A program made the translations under genes and the position numbers. A stretch of 64,000 nt of DNA, taken from contig NZ_JAUKFY010000003.1 in NCBI RefSeq assembly GCF_030489605.1, positions 186,001 through 250,000 of the forward strand, written 5' to 3'. This DNA is from Brevibacillus laterosporus (GTDB lineage: Bacteria; Bacillota; Bacilli; Brevibacillales; Brevibacillaceae). Each line of letters opens with the position of its first letter. The stretch's first letter is position 1. Below are positions 1-8,761 of this stretch, piece by piece. The notes under the pieces were generated by a model. The model saw only the letters and a list, made by a program, of their open reading frames with translations. It was not told the DNA's origin and did not search any database.

Positions 1-408
1 ATGCCGTTATTTACCGCAGCCGACCTGGCAAACCTGTTGAAAAAGAAACGAACCGTGTTAAAAAAAGCCCTTACCGACCAGCATGTTATTGCAGGCATTG
101 GTAATTGTTACTCTGATGAAATTTGCTTTCAAGCAAGGCAGTTGCCTCTTAAAAATTGTCAGGAATTATCGCAAGCAGATATTCAGGCATTATCCCAAGC
201 ACTTCGCGAGGTGTTGACACGCGCCTTACAGCTAGGGGGTTATATGGAGTACCGATTTTATAAGAATGATCGTCTTACCGGAGGATATAATCATCATTGC
301 TTGGTCTATGACCGTCCCCAAGAGCCTTGTTTACGTTGTCAGACACCTATCGTTCTGACACATTTGGCTTCCCGCAAGGTATTTTACTGCCCAAACTGCC
401 AGCATTAG
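1..408 (+). CDS. Formamidopyrimidine-DNA glycosylase (Fpg/MutM or Nei type), C-terminal part
   Basis: Base-excision-repair glycosylase/AP lyase that removes oxidised bases from DNA. Only about 135 C-terminal residues are present; family members are about 270-290 residues, so the N-terminal catalytic half (with the N-terminal Pro) lies before the window and the ATG at base 1 is probably internal. Seen: the helix-two-turn-helix signature around AGIGNCYSDEICF (residues 31-43) and a C-terminal zinc finger, C110-x2-C113 and C130-x2-C133, with an Arg (125) before the last Cys pair as in Fpg/Nei. Fpg and Nei cannot be separated without the N-terminus. It is followed directly by a bidirectional terminator. 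Confidence 0.88.
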   Translation: MPLFTAADLANLLKKKRTVLKKALTDQHVIAGIGNCYSDEICFQARQLPLKNCQELSQADIQALSQALREVLTRALQLGGYMEYRFYKNDRLTGGYNHHCLVYDRPQEPCLRCQTPIVLTHLASRKVFYCPNCQH

Positions 409-410
409 AA

Positions 411-460
411 AAAAGACTGATCATAAGCCCTTCAGGCTACTAGATCAGTCCTCTTTCTTT
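411..460. terminator. Bidirectional intrinsic terminator
   Basis: Inverted repeat GACTGATC (415-422) / GATCAGTC (443-450), with a T-rich tract after it on the plus strand and an A run before it that becomes a T run on the minus strand. It sits between the convergent Fpg-type gene and the iron-binding lipoprotein gene and can serve both. Confidence 0.75.
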
Positions 461-469
461 TACAATATG

Positions 470-1474
470 TTATTGTTTACCTTCTACCAGATACTTATCA
501 AATTCATCTAACAGCAGATTAGCTGCACGCACACCGCCTGCTATATTCCAGATGACATCGTTTACTTTAAATACTTTGTTGTTCTTTGTTACAGTAAGGT
601 TTTTCCATAATGGATCATTTGTCCATTCTTGTTCCAGCTTGCTACCGCTATTATCATTTACACCTTTATTGTACGTATAGTAGAACAAGATATCGCCATC
701 TAATTCAGGCATTCGTTCTTTGGTAATTTCGGCTGCAAAATCATCTTTTTGCTGTGCTTTTGGTCGCGCAAAGCCTACTTCATTCAATAGCATTCCTGCA
801 AAGGTTTGACTGTAGTAAATGCGAGTTTTCCCAGGCATAAAACGTACCAGCGATACTTCTGTTTTTAATTTATCGCCGGCTTTTGCACGCAGATCTGCTA
901 CCTTTTTATCAAAATCGGCAATTACCTTATCGCCTTCTGCTTTCTTATGTAACGCTTCCGCATACAATTTAAAGTTGTTTTTCCATTCACCGCGCAATGT
1001 TTCTGCCAAGACAGTTGGGGCAACGGCACTTAGTTGATCATAAATCTTTTCATGACGCATTTTTACACCAAGAATGAGATCGGGTTTTAGAGCCGCAATT
1101 GCTTCAATATTCGGCTGTAGCTCATCACCGACATCTTTTACACCCTCCATATCGGCTTTGATATGATCATAGAAGGGTTGGTCCTTTTTATCCCAGGATT
1201 GTACAGCGCCAACCGGTTTAACACCTAGTTCCAGAACAGCTTCTGTACCCTCACGTGTCAAAACTACCACACGTTGGGGAGTTCCATTTACATTCGTTTC
1301 TCCCATTGCATGCTTCACCTTATAAGCTGTATCCTCTTGCTTTGTCTCATTAGGTTTAGCTTCTGTTGCGGTATTCTGCTGTTGACCGCAACCTACGGCA
1401 AGCATCATAAGCAGCAAAACTGGCGCAGCAATCTTCATGAGGCGTGAATGTTGCACGATTTGTGAAATTTTCAT
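470..1474 (-). CDS. Fe(III)-siderophore/citrate ABC transporter, substrate-binding lipoprotein
   Basis: Captures ferric chelates outside the membrane and delivers them to the divergently encoded FecCD-type permeases. Seen: a signal peptide ending in a lipobox (LAVG-C29), then a FecB/TroA-like (class III) fold with the typical GTPQRVVVL opening near residue 65 and IAALKPDLILG near 127. The 334-residue length fits the family. The start at 1474 has a GGGGGGAA-type ribosome site just upstream. It is closest in arrangement to B. subtilis YfmC (with yfmDEF), but the ligand cannot be read from sequence. A Fur box and a good minus-strand promoter lie immediately upstream, so iron repression is expected. 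Confidence 0.9.
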   Translation of the reverse strand: MKISQIVQHSRLMKIAAPVLLLMMLAVGCGQQQNTATEAKPNETKQEDTAYKVKHAMGETNVNGTPQRVVVLTREGTEAVLELGVKPVGAVQSWDKKDQPFYDHIKADMEGVKDVGDELQPNIEAIAALKPDLILGVKMRHEKIYDQLSAVAPTVLAETLRGEWKNNFKLYAEALHKKAEGDKVIADFDKKVADLRAKAGDKLKTEVSLVRFMPGKTRIYYSQTFAGMLLNEVGFARPKAQQKDDFAAEITKERMPELDGDILFYYTYNKGVNDNSGSKLEQEWTNDPLWKNLTVTKNNKVFKVNDVIWNIAGGVRAANLLLDEFDKYLVEGKQ

Positions 1475-1495
1475 CTGTTGTTCCCCCTAGAACTC

Positions 1496-1525
1496 TTGAT
1501 AACGATTATCAATGTCGGATATAAT
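1496..1525 (+). promoter_or_regulatory. SigA-type promoter of the iron permease operon
   Basis: TTGATA (1496-1501), an 18-nt spacer, then a perfect TATAAT (1520-1525). The Fur box covers the -35. The resulting 5' leader before the permease start at 1659 would be about 125 nt. Confidence 0.65.
1497..1511. promoter_or_regulatory. Fur box in divergent iron-uptake promoter region
   Basis: TGATAACGATTATCA is a 7-1-7 palindrome with one mismatch to the Bacillus Fur consensus TGATAATNATTATCA. It overlaps the -35 of the plus-strand promoter and lies just downstream of the predicted minus-strand transcription start, so one site could repress both transcripts. Confidence 0.9.
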
Positions 1526-1552
1526 CGTATATGCCAGAATACAATGTGTCAA
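1524..1552 (-). promoter_or_regulatory. SigA-type promoter of the iron-binding lipoprotein gene
   Basis: On the minus strand TTGACA (1552-1547), a 17-nt spacer, then TACGAT (1529-1524). Predicted start near 1517, just before the Fur box. Confidence 0.65.
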
Positions 1553-1658
1553 CAAGGGAAAACATTTCCTTATACATTTTTTGAACTTTCGAAAAATGAT
1601 CATGTTGAACACCTGTCATCTGCTACTGAAAGAATGCAAAAAATAGGAGAACACTGAA

Positions 1659-2672
1659 ATGGGAAAGAGCATCTTAGAACGGCCTTTTGTCAAGGCAACA
1701 GGTCTACTACTCGGATTGTTAGTATTGCTAGCTTGTATGCTCGTCAGTGTCGTTTACGGTGTCATTAATACTGATGTACACACTCTGATAGAAGCTTATA
1801 CGCATTTTAACGGAAGCAACGAACATATTGTCATCCTTGAAACGAGAGTTCCGCGCAGTATTATTGCAGCGGCCATAGGGATTAATTTAGGTATAGCAGG
1901 TTCCATTCTGCAAGCTTTGACACGTAATCCGATTGGGGATGTAGGCATCTTTGGAATAAATGGGGCCGCCTCATTTGCTATTGTTTGTTCTGTCGGTTTC
2001 TTAGGAGCAAACTCTATGCAAGCCTTAACCTGGGCTGGTTTTACGGGAGCCCTGCTAGGCGGGATTGCTGTTTATATATTAGGCTCTATTGGTCGCGATG
2101 GGATGACTCCCTTAAAAATGACACTGGCAGGTGCGGCATTAACCGCTCTGTTCTCGTCCTTCACAAATGGAATTTTAGTTACAAATGAACAAGCCTTAGA
2201 GGAGGTATTATTCTGGTTAGCCGGCTCTGTAGCTGATCGTAAGCTCTCCTATTTAATCGAAGTGTTACCGTTCATGATCGCAGCATGGGTAGTAGCACTG
2301 CTGTTAGCCCCAGCCATTAATACGTTCATGCTAGGAGAAGACGTAGCAAAGGGCTTAGGACAACGAACTCTATTGTTAAAGATCGGAATGGGTGCAGTTG
2401 TGATTATTTTATCTGGCTGTTCCGTGGCTGTAGCAGGACCAATAGGCTTTGTAGGTTTGTTCACTCCCCATTTGGCTCGTTTCCTGACTGGAAACGATAT
2501 GAAGTGGACAATATTGTACAGCGGATTACTTGGCGGAATTTTACTGGTTATCTCTGATATCCTAGCCAGGGCCATAGCGATGCCTCAGGAATTGCCAATT
2601 GGTGTAATGACTGCCTTACTTGGAGCTCCCTTCTTCATTTATGTCATTCGAAAGGGGATGCTTCGTTCATGA
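1659..2672 (+). CDS. FecCD-type iron-siderophore ABC permease, first subunit
   Basis: Integral membrane subunit of the ferric-chelate importer. Seen: 337 residues of mostly hydrophobic sequence (about 9-10 membrane segments), the FecCD-family stretch around RVPRSIIAAAIGINLGIAG (from residue 64), LTRNPIGDVGIFGINGAAS, and the cytoplasmic coupling segment GPIGFVGLFTPHLAR (near 263) that contacts the ATPase. The ATG at 1659 follows a GGAGA ribosome site. The last four bases overlap the start of the next permease, which implies translational coupling. Equivalent in position to B. subtilis YfmD. Confidence 0.92.
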   Translation: MGKSILERPFVKATGLLLGLLVLLACMLVSVVYGVINTDVHTLIEAYTHFNGSNEHIVILETRVPRSIIAAAIGINLGIAGSILQALTRNPIGDVGIFGINGAASFAIVCSVGFLGANSMQALTWAGFTGALLGGIAVYILGSIGRDGMTPLKMTLAGAALTALFSSFTNGILVTNEQALEEVLFWLAGSVADRKLSYLIEVLPFMIAAWVVALLLAPAINTFMLGEDVAKGLGQRTLLLKIGMGAVVIILSGCSVAVAGPIGFVGLFTPHLARFLTGNDMKWTILYSGLLGGILLVISDILARAIAMPQELPIGVMTALLGAPFFIYVIRKGMLRS

Positions 2673-3706
2673 ATAAACTGTTTGTTTTTCGTCTTAAAAA
2701 ACTAAACATTTCCTATTTAATGGAAAGACGTGTGCTGTGGGTCGTGCTTACTATTCTGCTCCTAACGATTATGGCAATGGTATGCAGCGTCGGAGTAGGT
2801 GAATATCCGATTTCTCCCTGGAATGTTATGAAAGTGTTTCTTGGATTAGGAAGTGACCAAGAAAATTTGATTGTCATGAAATTCCGCATGCCTCGTCTTT
2901 TGACAGGAATGCTCGTTGGAATGGGGCTTGGTGTATCAGGGGCAATCCTTCAAAGCATCATTCGCAATCCACTCGCTTCTCCTGACATCATTGGTATTAC
3001 CAGTGGTGCTAGCGTTGCGGCAGTCGTCTTCATTGTTTTGTTTGAGACAGCGAGTATTTTCTGGCTTCCTTTGTTTGCTATTGTAGGAGCTGGTATTGCA
3101 GGCTTACTAATTTATGTTTTAGCTTGGAAAAAAGGCGTAACTCCTGTTCGACTGGTATTGATAGGAGTTGGTGTGAAAGAGATTTTAGCCGCTCTTACCA
3201 CCTTAATTACCGTTGCAAGCCCGCTGTATTTGACGCCTAAGGCTAAAATTTGGCTAACAGGCAGTGTCTATGGAACATCATGGGATACCGTATCCATGTT
3301 AGCTCCTTGGATCGCTTGCTTTATGTTACTCGCCTTCATATGCGGTCGCAGTGTCAACCTGCTGCAATTAGGAGATGATGTGGCCCAAGGAGCTGGCTCT
3401 GCTGTTGAAAAACATCGACTCATCCTATTGTCCCTCTCCGTGGCATTGGCAGGCGCTGCTGTGGCCATCGGCGGGGCAATCAGCTTTGTCGGACTGCTAG
3501 CTCCTCATATTGCAAAAAAGGTAGTAGGTCCCGTTTTTGGAGCTTTATTGCCCGCATCCGCACTGCTGGGTGCCATTATCGTCTTAGTCTCTGATCTCGC
3601 AGCTCGCACTGTTTTTGCGCCGCTTGATCTGCCTGTAGGAATCTTCACCTCCCTCATCGGAGCGCCGTTCTTTATATTTCTATTGGTTAAAAATCGCAAT
3701 AAGTAA
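2669..3706 (+). CDS. FecCD-type iron-siderophore ABC permease, second subunit
   Basis: Second membrane subunit; the two permeases pair as a heterodimer. Seen: 345 residues, a first membrane segment near 25-45, then the family pattern FRMPRLLTGMLVGMGLGVSG (near 73-92), IIRNPLASPDIIGITSGA, and the coupling helix GAISFVGLLAPHIAKK (near 271). The start ATG overlaps the previous stop (ATGA). The ATPase gene begins 14 nt after its stop, so all three genes form one operon. Equivalent in position to B. subtilis YfmE. Confidence 0.92.
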   Translation: MNKLFVFRLKKLNISYLMERRVLWVVLTILLLTIMAMVCSVGVGEYPISPWNVMKVFLGLGSDQENLIVMKFRMPRLLTGMLVGMGLGVSGAILQSIIRNPLASPDIIGITSGASVAAVVFIVLFETASIFWLPLFAIVGAGIAGLLIYVLAWKKGVTPVRLVLIGVGVKEILAALTTLITVASPLYLTPKAKIWLTGSVYGTSWDTVSMLAPWIACFMLLAFICGRSVNLLQLGDDVAQGAGSAVEKHRLILLSLSVALAGAAVAIGGAISFVGLLAPHIAKKVVGPVFGALLPASALLGAIIVLVSDLAARTVFAPLDLPVGIFTSLIGAPFFIFLLVKNRNK

Positions 3707-3720
3707 GGAGATGAGATGCA

Positions 3721-4560
3721 ATGTCTGCTCTAGAAACAAAAGGACTTACCCTGCAATACGGGGATTCCATTATAATTGAAAATCTTGGCCTGCGTATTCC
3801 CAAGGGTGAAATTACTGTGTTAATTGGAAGCAATGGTTGTGGGAAATCCACTCTTCTTCGCTCCTTGGCTCGATTATTAAAACCTGCATCGGGACATATA
3901 TTATTAAATGGCAAAGCTATTGCAGAACAAACAACAAAAGAAATCGCCAAGCAAATGGCTATTCTGCCACAGGGACCGATTGCACCAGAAGGATTAACTG
4001 TCTTGCAACTAGTGAAACAAGGACGTTATCCGCACCAAAACTGGCTCAAGCAATGGACTGATGAGGATGAGGAAAAGGTTGCCTTTGCTCTGGAAGTGAC
4101 GCAATTAACAGAGCTGGCTCACCGTCCTATTGATTCGCTTTCCGGCGGTCAGCGCCAACGTGCTTGGATCGCTCTTACACTGGCTCAAGATACAGATATT
4201 ATTTTGCTGGATGAGCCTACTACCTACTTAGATATGACTCACCAAATTGAAGTGCTTGATATTTTATTTGAATTAAATCAGACACGTGCATCTACAATTG
4301 TCATGGTGCTGCATGATCTTAATTTAGCATCTCGGTATGCGCATCATTTAGTTGCTGTTCAAGATAAACAAATTTATGCTCAAGGCAGTCCGGAAACCGT
4401 GCTGACCGAAAAAATGGTCGAACATGTTTTCCGCATGCAATCTAAAATTATTGCCGATCCTTTGTATGGGACACCGATGTGCATCCCTGTAGGAAATAGC
4501 CGCAGGTTACTGTCATCTCCAAAAGATGAGATTTTGCCGGCACAACGACTTGCTACGTAA
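3721..4560 (+). CDS. Iron-siderophore ABC transporter ATP-binding protein
   Basis: Cytoplasmic ATPase that powers the FecCD-type permeases. Seen: Walker [10 protein letters not shown] (36-44), signature LSGGQ followed by [12 protein letters not shown] (140-155), Walker B ILLDEP (161-166), D-loop TTYLD and a switch histidine in [14 protein letters not shown]. The length of 279 residues is slightly longer than the usual 255-270 because of an unconserved tail after residue 260. The ribosome site lies at GGAGATGAG before the ATG. It belongs to the FepC/FecE class. It closes the operon; the first strong terminator is about 240 nt downstream. Confidence 0.93.
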   Translation: MSALETKGLTLQYGDSIIIENLGLRIPKGEITVLIGSNGCGKSTLLRSLARLLKPASGHILLNGKAIAEQTTKEIAKQMAILPQGPIAPEGLTVLQLVKQGRYPHQNWLKQWTDEDEEKVAFALEVTQLTELAHRPIDSLSGGQRQRAWIALTLAQDTDIILLDEPTTYLDMTHQIEVLDILFELNQTRASTIVMVLHDLNLASRYAHHLVAVQDKQIYAQGSPETVLTEKMVEHVFRMQSKIIADPLYGTPMCIPVGNSRRLLSSPKDEILPAQRLAT

Positions 4561-4660
4561 AACGATAACGGCATGTATTTGAAGCATAAATGATCTCCAT
4601 AAAAGTCATCATGCAAATGTAGATTATTTTGTGGATATTTGGCTCTAGAACTCGACAAAC

Positions 4661-4734
4661 GATTGTCTTTCACGTTACAATCCTCGTGTGATAGTTTTTG
4701 CCATTCGTAATGGCTTTGTGTCTGACAGACAATC
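4661..4734 (+). ncRNA. Candidate structured RNA (three-way-junction-like) upstream of potA
   Basis: Seen by eye: GATTGTCT (4661-4668) can pair with AGACAATC (4727-4734), enclosing two hairpins, CACG/CGTG (4671-4674/4685-4688) and GCCAT/ATGGC (4700-4704/4710-4714). A terminator-like hairpin follows at 4799-4821, and potA begins at 4950. This aptamer-plus-terminator order resembles a riboswitch, but it matches no class I recognise, and stems this short can arise by chance. The 389-nt gap 4561-4949 holds nothing else I can name apart from a weak promoter candidate (TTGAAT-N17-TATCTT, 4852-4880). Confidence 0.3.
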
Positions 4735-4798
4735 TATCTAGAATACATATTGCTCTTATAACTGTTACGAGGCTACTTGCACGCTTACTATGAACATG

Positions 4799-4830
4799 TC
4801 TCCGTCGCTAGTTGATGGAGATTTTTTCTT
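4799..4830 (+). terminator. Intrinsic terminator between the iron operon and potABCD
   Basis: TCTCCGTC (4799-4806), loop GCTAGTT, GATGGAGA (4814-4821; one G-U pair), then TTTTTTCTT. It may end the iron operon or act as an attenuator for potABCD if transcription starts upstream of it. Confidence 0.75.
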
Positions 4831-4949
4831 GCTTTTTTATTTGTGATTTCATTGAATTTATTGGCCCAATGATATATCTTAATATTTAGCGTTTTTTTAA
4901 GAAAATTGGGTGAGTACTACTAAATTTAAATAGAGATGGGAAATGATAA

Positions 4950-5924
4950 ATGAAAACGATCATACACTTGGATTCAGTGGAAAAAAGCTTTAATGATCAC
5001 GTGGTCATTCCCGCATTTTCACTGTCAATCCAGGAAGGTGAATTCATCACTTTGCTCGGTCCCAGCGGATGCGGAAAAACGACGCTGATGCGCATGATTT
5101 CTGGGTTTGAAGAGCCTACTTCTGGACATATCTACCTGGATGGAAAGGATGTAACCAAAATCCCTCCTTACCAACGAGATATGAACATGGTATTTCAACA
5201 TTACGCTCTGTTCCCACACATGACCGTTGCTGAAAACATTCTTTTTGGTTTAAAAATGAAAAAAGTGCCGCAGGCCGAACAAAAGACTCGTTTGGAAGAA
5301 GTGCTGCATTTTACACAACTGACCGAATATCAGAAACGTAAACCAAAACAGCTATCTGGTGGACAGCAGCAACGTGTTGCAATTGCCCGTGCGATCATTA
5401 ACAATCCAAGGGTATTATTATTGGACGAGCCGCTTGGCGCTCTCGACTACCAACTGCGCAAAAACCTTCAGGTTGAACTTAAAAATATTCAGCGGAATCT
5501 GGGCATTACCTTTATCTATGTGACGCACGATCAGGATGAAGCTATGTCTATGTCAGACCGAATCGCGGTTGTGAACCAAGGTCGGATTGAGCAATTGGGC
5601 ACACCAGAAGAAATTTATTACAAGCCAAACAGTTTGTTTGTTGCAACCTTTATTGGCGAAAACAATATCTTAAATACAAAAGCAGGTCTTTTAGGAGTAC
5701 GTCCTGAAAAGATTCGTTTATATAAAGAAAACGAAGAAGTAGCTCGACACAAGAGAAAGGGAATCATTGAAGATATTATTTTCTTAGGTAATATCTTTAA
5801 GGTGTTTGTCCGCGCCGAGGACGACATTGTTATTACTGCACATCTTTATGAAAAAGGCTCTTGGTACAAAGGCGAGAGAGTTGGTGTATTCTGGGCAGAA
5901 GAAGATGAGGTGATTCTGCGTTGA
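4950..5924 (+). CDS. potA: Spermidine/putrescine ABC transporter ATP-binding protein
   Basis: ATPase of the polyamine importer PotABCD. Seen: Walker A GPSGCGKTT (37-45), LSGGQ with QQRVAIARA (135-148), Walker B LLLDEP (156-161), D-loop LGALD and switch His193 in VTHDQDEAMS. The remainder is a C-terminal TOBE-like regulatory domain (about 240-324) that is shorter than in E. coli PotA (378 residues), as is usual in Bacillota. The ATG follows AGATGGG. The potB start overlaps its stop codon. The substrate is inferred from the PotA-B-C-D gene order and the PotD-type binding protein. Confidence 0.93.
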   Translation: MKTIIHLDSVEKSFNDHVVIPAFSLSIQEGEFITLLGPSGCGKTTLMRMISGFEEPTSGHIYLDGKDVTKIPPYQRDMNMVFQHYALFPHMTVAENILFGLKMKKVPQAEQKTRLEEVLHFTQLTEYQKRKPKQLSGGQQQRVAIARAIINNPRVLLLDEPLGALDYQLRKNLQVELKNIQRNLGITFIYVTHDQDEAMSMSDRIAVVNQGRIEQLGTPEEIYYKPNSLFVATFIGENNILNTKAGLLGVRPEKIRLYKENEEVARHKRKGIIEDIIFLGNIFKVFVRAEDDIVITAHLYEKGSWYKGERVGVFWAEEDEVILR

Positions 5925-6769
5925 AAAATAAAGGAAAGCTACTCGCTCTCCCAGGAATCCTCTGGTTAACGATCTTCTTCTTAGTGCCAATGCTGTTTGT
6001 GGTCATACTTTCCTTTTTGAAGAGGGGAGTATACGGGCAAATCGTCTACGAATTTACACTAGCTAACTATGCTAGATTCTTTGAATCGTTATATGTACAA
6101 ATTTTTATCGAAACCTTGCTAGTATCCGTGGGAACGACCATCATTTGTCTGTTGTTGGGTTATCCTTTAGCTTATATGATTACCCGACTAGATCGTAAGT
6201 GGCAAAACTTGTGGCTCTTATTAGTGATGATTCCATTTTGGATTAATTTTCTGGTTCGCTCTTATGCTTGGGTCATTATTTTGCGTACACAAGGTCTTGT
6301 AAATACTGTTTTGCAATCGCTTGGCCTTATCGACCAACCGCTCACGCTCTTGTATACACCAGGAGCTGTTTTGCTCGGGATGGTCTATGCGTTGTTGCCG
6401 TTTATTATCTTGCCGATCTATGTCTCCTTGGAACAATTGGATCGTAAAAAGCTGGAGGCAGCCTATGATTTAGGAGCTACACCAGCCAAAACATTTTGGC
6501 ACATTACCCTGCCTCTAACTATGCCGGGAGTTGTAAGCGGCTGTATTTTAGTCTTCGTTTCTTCACTGGGCATGTTCGTTGTTCCAGATGTAATGGGCGG
6601 TGCTAAATCTTCACTGTTTGGTAATGTCATCCAAAACCAATTCCTGTCTGCACGTGATTGGCCGTTTGGTTCAGCATTATCTATGGTGATTGTACTCTTC
6701 TCGATCATCATGATTTATTTATACTATCGCGCAACTAAAATGCAAGAGAAACAAGAAGGGAGAGGATGA
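5921..6769 (+). CDS. potB: Spermidine/putrescine ABC transporter permease PotB
   Basis: Membrane subunit of the polyamine importer. Seen: 282 residues with six predicted membrane segments (the first about 11-33) and the EAA loop LEAAYDLGATPAKTFWHITL followed by PLTMPG (about 175-200), which docks onto PotA. The start is a TTG at 5921 overlapping the potA stop (TTGA) behind a GAGGTGA ribosome site, implying coupled translation. The potC gene starts 4 nt after its stop. Confidence 0.92.
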   Translation: MKNKGKLLALPGILWLTIFFLVPMLFVVILSFLKRGVYGQIVYEFTLANYARFFESLYVQIFIETLLVSVGTTIICLLLGYPLAYMITRLDRKWQNLWLLLVMIPFWINFLVRSYAWVIILRTQGLVNTVLQSLGLIDQPLTLLYTPGAVLLGMVYALLPFIILPIYVSLEQLDRKKLEAAYDLGATPAKTFWHITLPLTMPGVVSGCILVFVSSLGMFVVPDVMGGAKSSLFGNVIQNQFLSARDWPFGSALSMVIVLFSIIMIYLYYRATKMQEKQEGRG

Positions 6770-6773
6770 GGCT

Positions 6774-7568
6774 ATGAAAATGCGTAAAAATCTCCTGTTT
6801 GCTTACTCCTTGGCGATTATCGCGTTTTTATATTTGCCGATCGCCGTACTCATCCTCTATTCTTTTAATGATTCGAGGATCAATGCCACTTGGTCAGGAT
6901 TCACCCTAAAGTGGTACGCTTCTCTGTTTGAAAATGATCGTGTGCTTGATGCATTGATGAATAGCTTGATTATCGCCGTAGTTACAACCGTGGTCACTAC
7001 CATTCTGGCAGCCTTTCTGTCATTGGCCCTCCATCGTTATAAATTTCGCTTTAAGCAAGCATTCAATGGATTAATTTATTTGCCAATCCTAATTCCCGAT
7101 ATTCTAATGGGATTATCCTTGCTGGTCATGTTCAGCCAATTGTATATGCCGTTGGGTAAACTAACGATCATTATTGCCCATATCACCTTCAGCTTGTCTT
7201 TTGCGGTGGTCATCATTACCGCTCGTCTGGCTGGTATGGGGCAGGAATTGGAGGAAGCAGCCCAAGATTTAGGAGCCTCCTCGTTTCATACGTTCCGTTA
7301 TATTACTTTGCCAATTATTTCCCCGGGGCTGATCGCGGCTGCTTTAATGACGTTCACGATGTCTCTGGATGATTTCGTAATCAGCTTCTTTGTAGCAGGA
7401 CCAGATTCTACGACATTGCCACTATATATTTATGGCATGGTCAAACGTGGTGTCTCTCCTGAGCTAAATGCCCTATCTACAATAATGATTCTCGTGATTG
7501 TAGTATTAATTGTCCTTGCAGAATCACTTGCTTTTAAAGGTACCGGAAATAAAACCACTCAAGAATAA
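6774..7568 (+). CDS. potC: Spermidine/putrescine ABC transporter permease PotC
   Basis: Second membrane subunit. Seen: 264 residues, N-terminal membrane segment 8-30 ending in the PotC-typical SFNDSRINATWSGFTLKWY, and the EAA loop EEAAQDLGASSFHTFRYITL with PIISPG (about 161-186). Six membrane segments are expected. The ATG at 6774 lies 4 nt after the potB stop with GAGGATGAGG as ribosome site, and potD follows after 29 nt, so this is a four-gene operon. Confidence 0.92.
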   Translation: MKMRKNLLFAYSLAIIAFLYLPIAVLILYSFNDSRINATWSGFTLKWYASLFENDRVLDALMNSLIIAVVTTVVTTILAAFLSLALHRYKFRFKQAFNGLIYLPILIPDILMGLSLLVMFSQLYMPLGKLTIIIAHITFSLSFAVVIITARLAGMGQELEEAAQDLGASSFHTFRYITLPIISPGLIAAALMTFTMSLDDFVISFFVAGPDSTTLPLYIYGMVKRGVSPELNALSTIMILVIVVLIVLAESLAFKGTGNKTTQE

Positions 7569-7597
7569 ACTTTTTTCTCACAGGAGGAGGATATGCT

Positions 7598-8647
7598 ATG
7601 CGTTTACTTAAGGCCATTGTGCCAATCGTTATGACTACTGTACTTGCCCTGACTGGATGTTCATCTAATAGCGGAAAAGAAGAAAGAGTATTAAACATCT
7701 ATAGCTGGGCAGATAACTTTAATATGGATGTTATTAAGGATTTCGAGCAAAAATTCGATGCTAAAGTCAATTATGCGATTTTCTCCAGCAACGAAGATAT
7801 GCTAGCAAAGGTTCAGGCTGGCGGCGCCCAATTTGACCTTATTCAGCCTTCCGATTACATGGTTGATACAATGATCAAATTAAACCTGCTGGAAGAACTG
7901 GATAAATCAGCGATTCCTAATCTGCAGAATCTGGTGTCTACCTTTAAAACACCTCCGTATGATCCGGACAACAAATACTCTGTCGTATATACATGGGGTG
8001 TAACTGGAATTGCCTATAATAAGAAATATGTAACAGAGCCACCAACAAGCTGGAGCGATCTATGGGATCCGAAATATAAAGGTCGCGTTGTAGTATTAAA
8101 TGACTCTCGTGAAGCTTTGGGCATGTCCCTGAAAAAAAATGGCTTCTCCAACAGTACAATCAGTGAAAAAGAATTGGATATTGCCAATGCTGACCTGAAG
8201 AAACTGTTGCCGAACCTATTAGCATTTGATACAGACACCATCAAACAAAAATTCATTGCCGAAGAGGCTTGGATTGGTACTGTTTGGTCTGGTGATGCAG
8301 CCTTTATTTATCCGGAAAACAACAACATTGGCTACGTTGTTCCAAAAGAAGGCGGAACCATTTTTGCTGATACCTTTGCCATTCCAAAGGGTGCTAAGCA
8401 CAAAAAACTAGCCGAAGAATTCATCAATTACATGATGGACCCAGCGGTATCTGTGAAAAACTATGAAAAAATCGGCTATAGCAATCCAAATGAAAAAGCG
8501 CATCCGCTGCATAGCGAAGAGTATCGCAACAATAAAATGATTTTCCTGTCTCCTGAAGAGATGAGCCGTACAGAGTGGTTAAAAGATGTCGGCGAAACCT
8601 TGCAAGTATACGATCGTCTTTGGACGGAGCTAAAAAGCGGTCGTTAA
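7598..8647 (+). CDS. potD: Spermidine/putrescine-binding lipoprotein PotD
   Basis: Extracellular polyamine receptor anchored in the membrane by a lipid. Seen: signal peptide with lipobox LTG-C21, then the PotD/PotF opening RVLNIYSWADNFN (about 30-42), the tract FDLIQPSDYMV near 85, and W-rich ligand-pocket segments YTWGVTGIAYN and IGTVWSGDA. The 349-residue length is normal. An AGGAGGAGG ribosome site precedes the ATG. Last gene of the operon, followed by a strong terminator. Confidence 0.93.
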   Translation: MRLLKAIVPIVMTTVLALTGCSSNSGKEERVLNIYSWADNFNMDVIKDFEQKFDAKVNYAIFSSNEDMLAKVQAGGAQFDLIQPSDYMVDTMIKLNLLEELDKSAIPNLQNLVSTFKTPPYDPDNKYSVVYTWGVTGIAYNKKYVTEPPTSWSDLWDPKYKGRVVVLNDSREALGMSLKKNGFSNSTISEKELDIANADLKKLLPNLLAFDTDTIKQKFIAEEAWIGTVWSGDAAFIYPENNNIGYVVPKEGGTIFADTFAIPKGAKHKKLAEEFINYMMDPAVSVKNYEKIGYSNPNEKAHPLHSEEYRNNKMIFLSPEEMSRTEWLKDVGETLQVYDRLWTELKSGR

Positions 8648-8660
8648 GATATTGAAACAA

Positions 8661-8704
8661 AAAAACCTGTTGTCTGCAAAATACGTTGACAACAGGTTTT
8701 TATT
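8661..8704 (+). terminator. Intrinsic terminator of potABCD
   Basis: A 14-nt inverted repeat, AAAAACCTGTTGTC (8661-8674) and GACAACAGGTTTTT (8688-8701), ending in a T run. Confidence 0.9.
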
Positions 8705-8761
8705 TTGCCTATGTACCATGGCTAGCTAGGCTATTATTTGTTCTGATTGATTCATACTATT

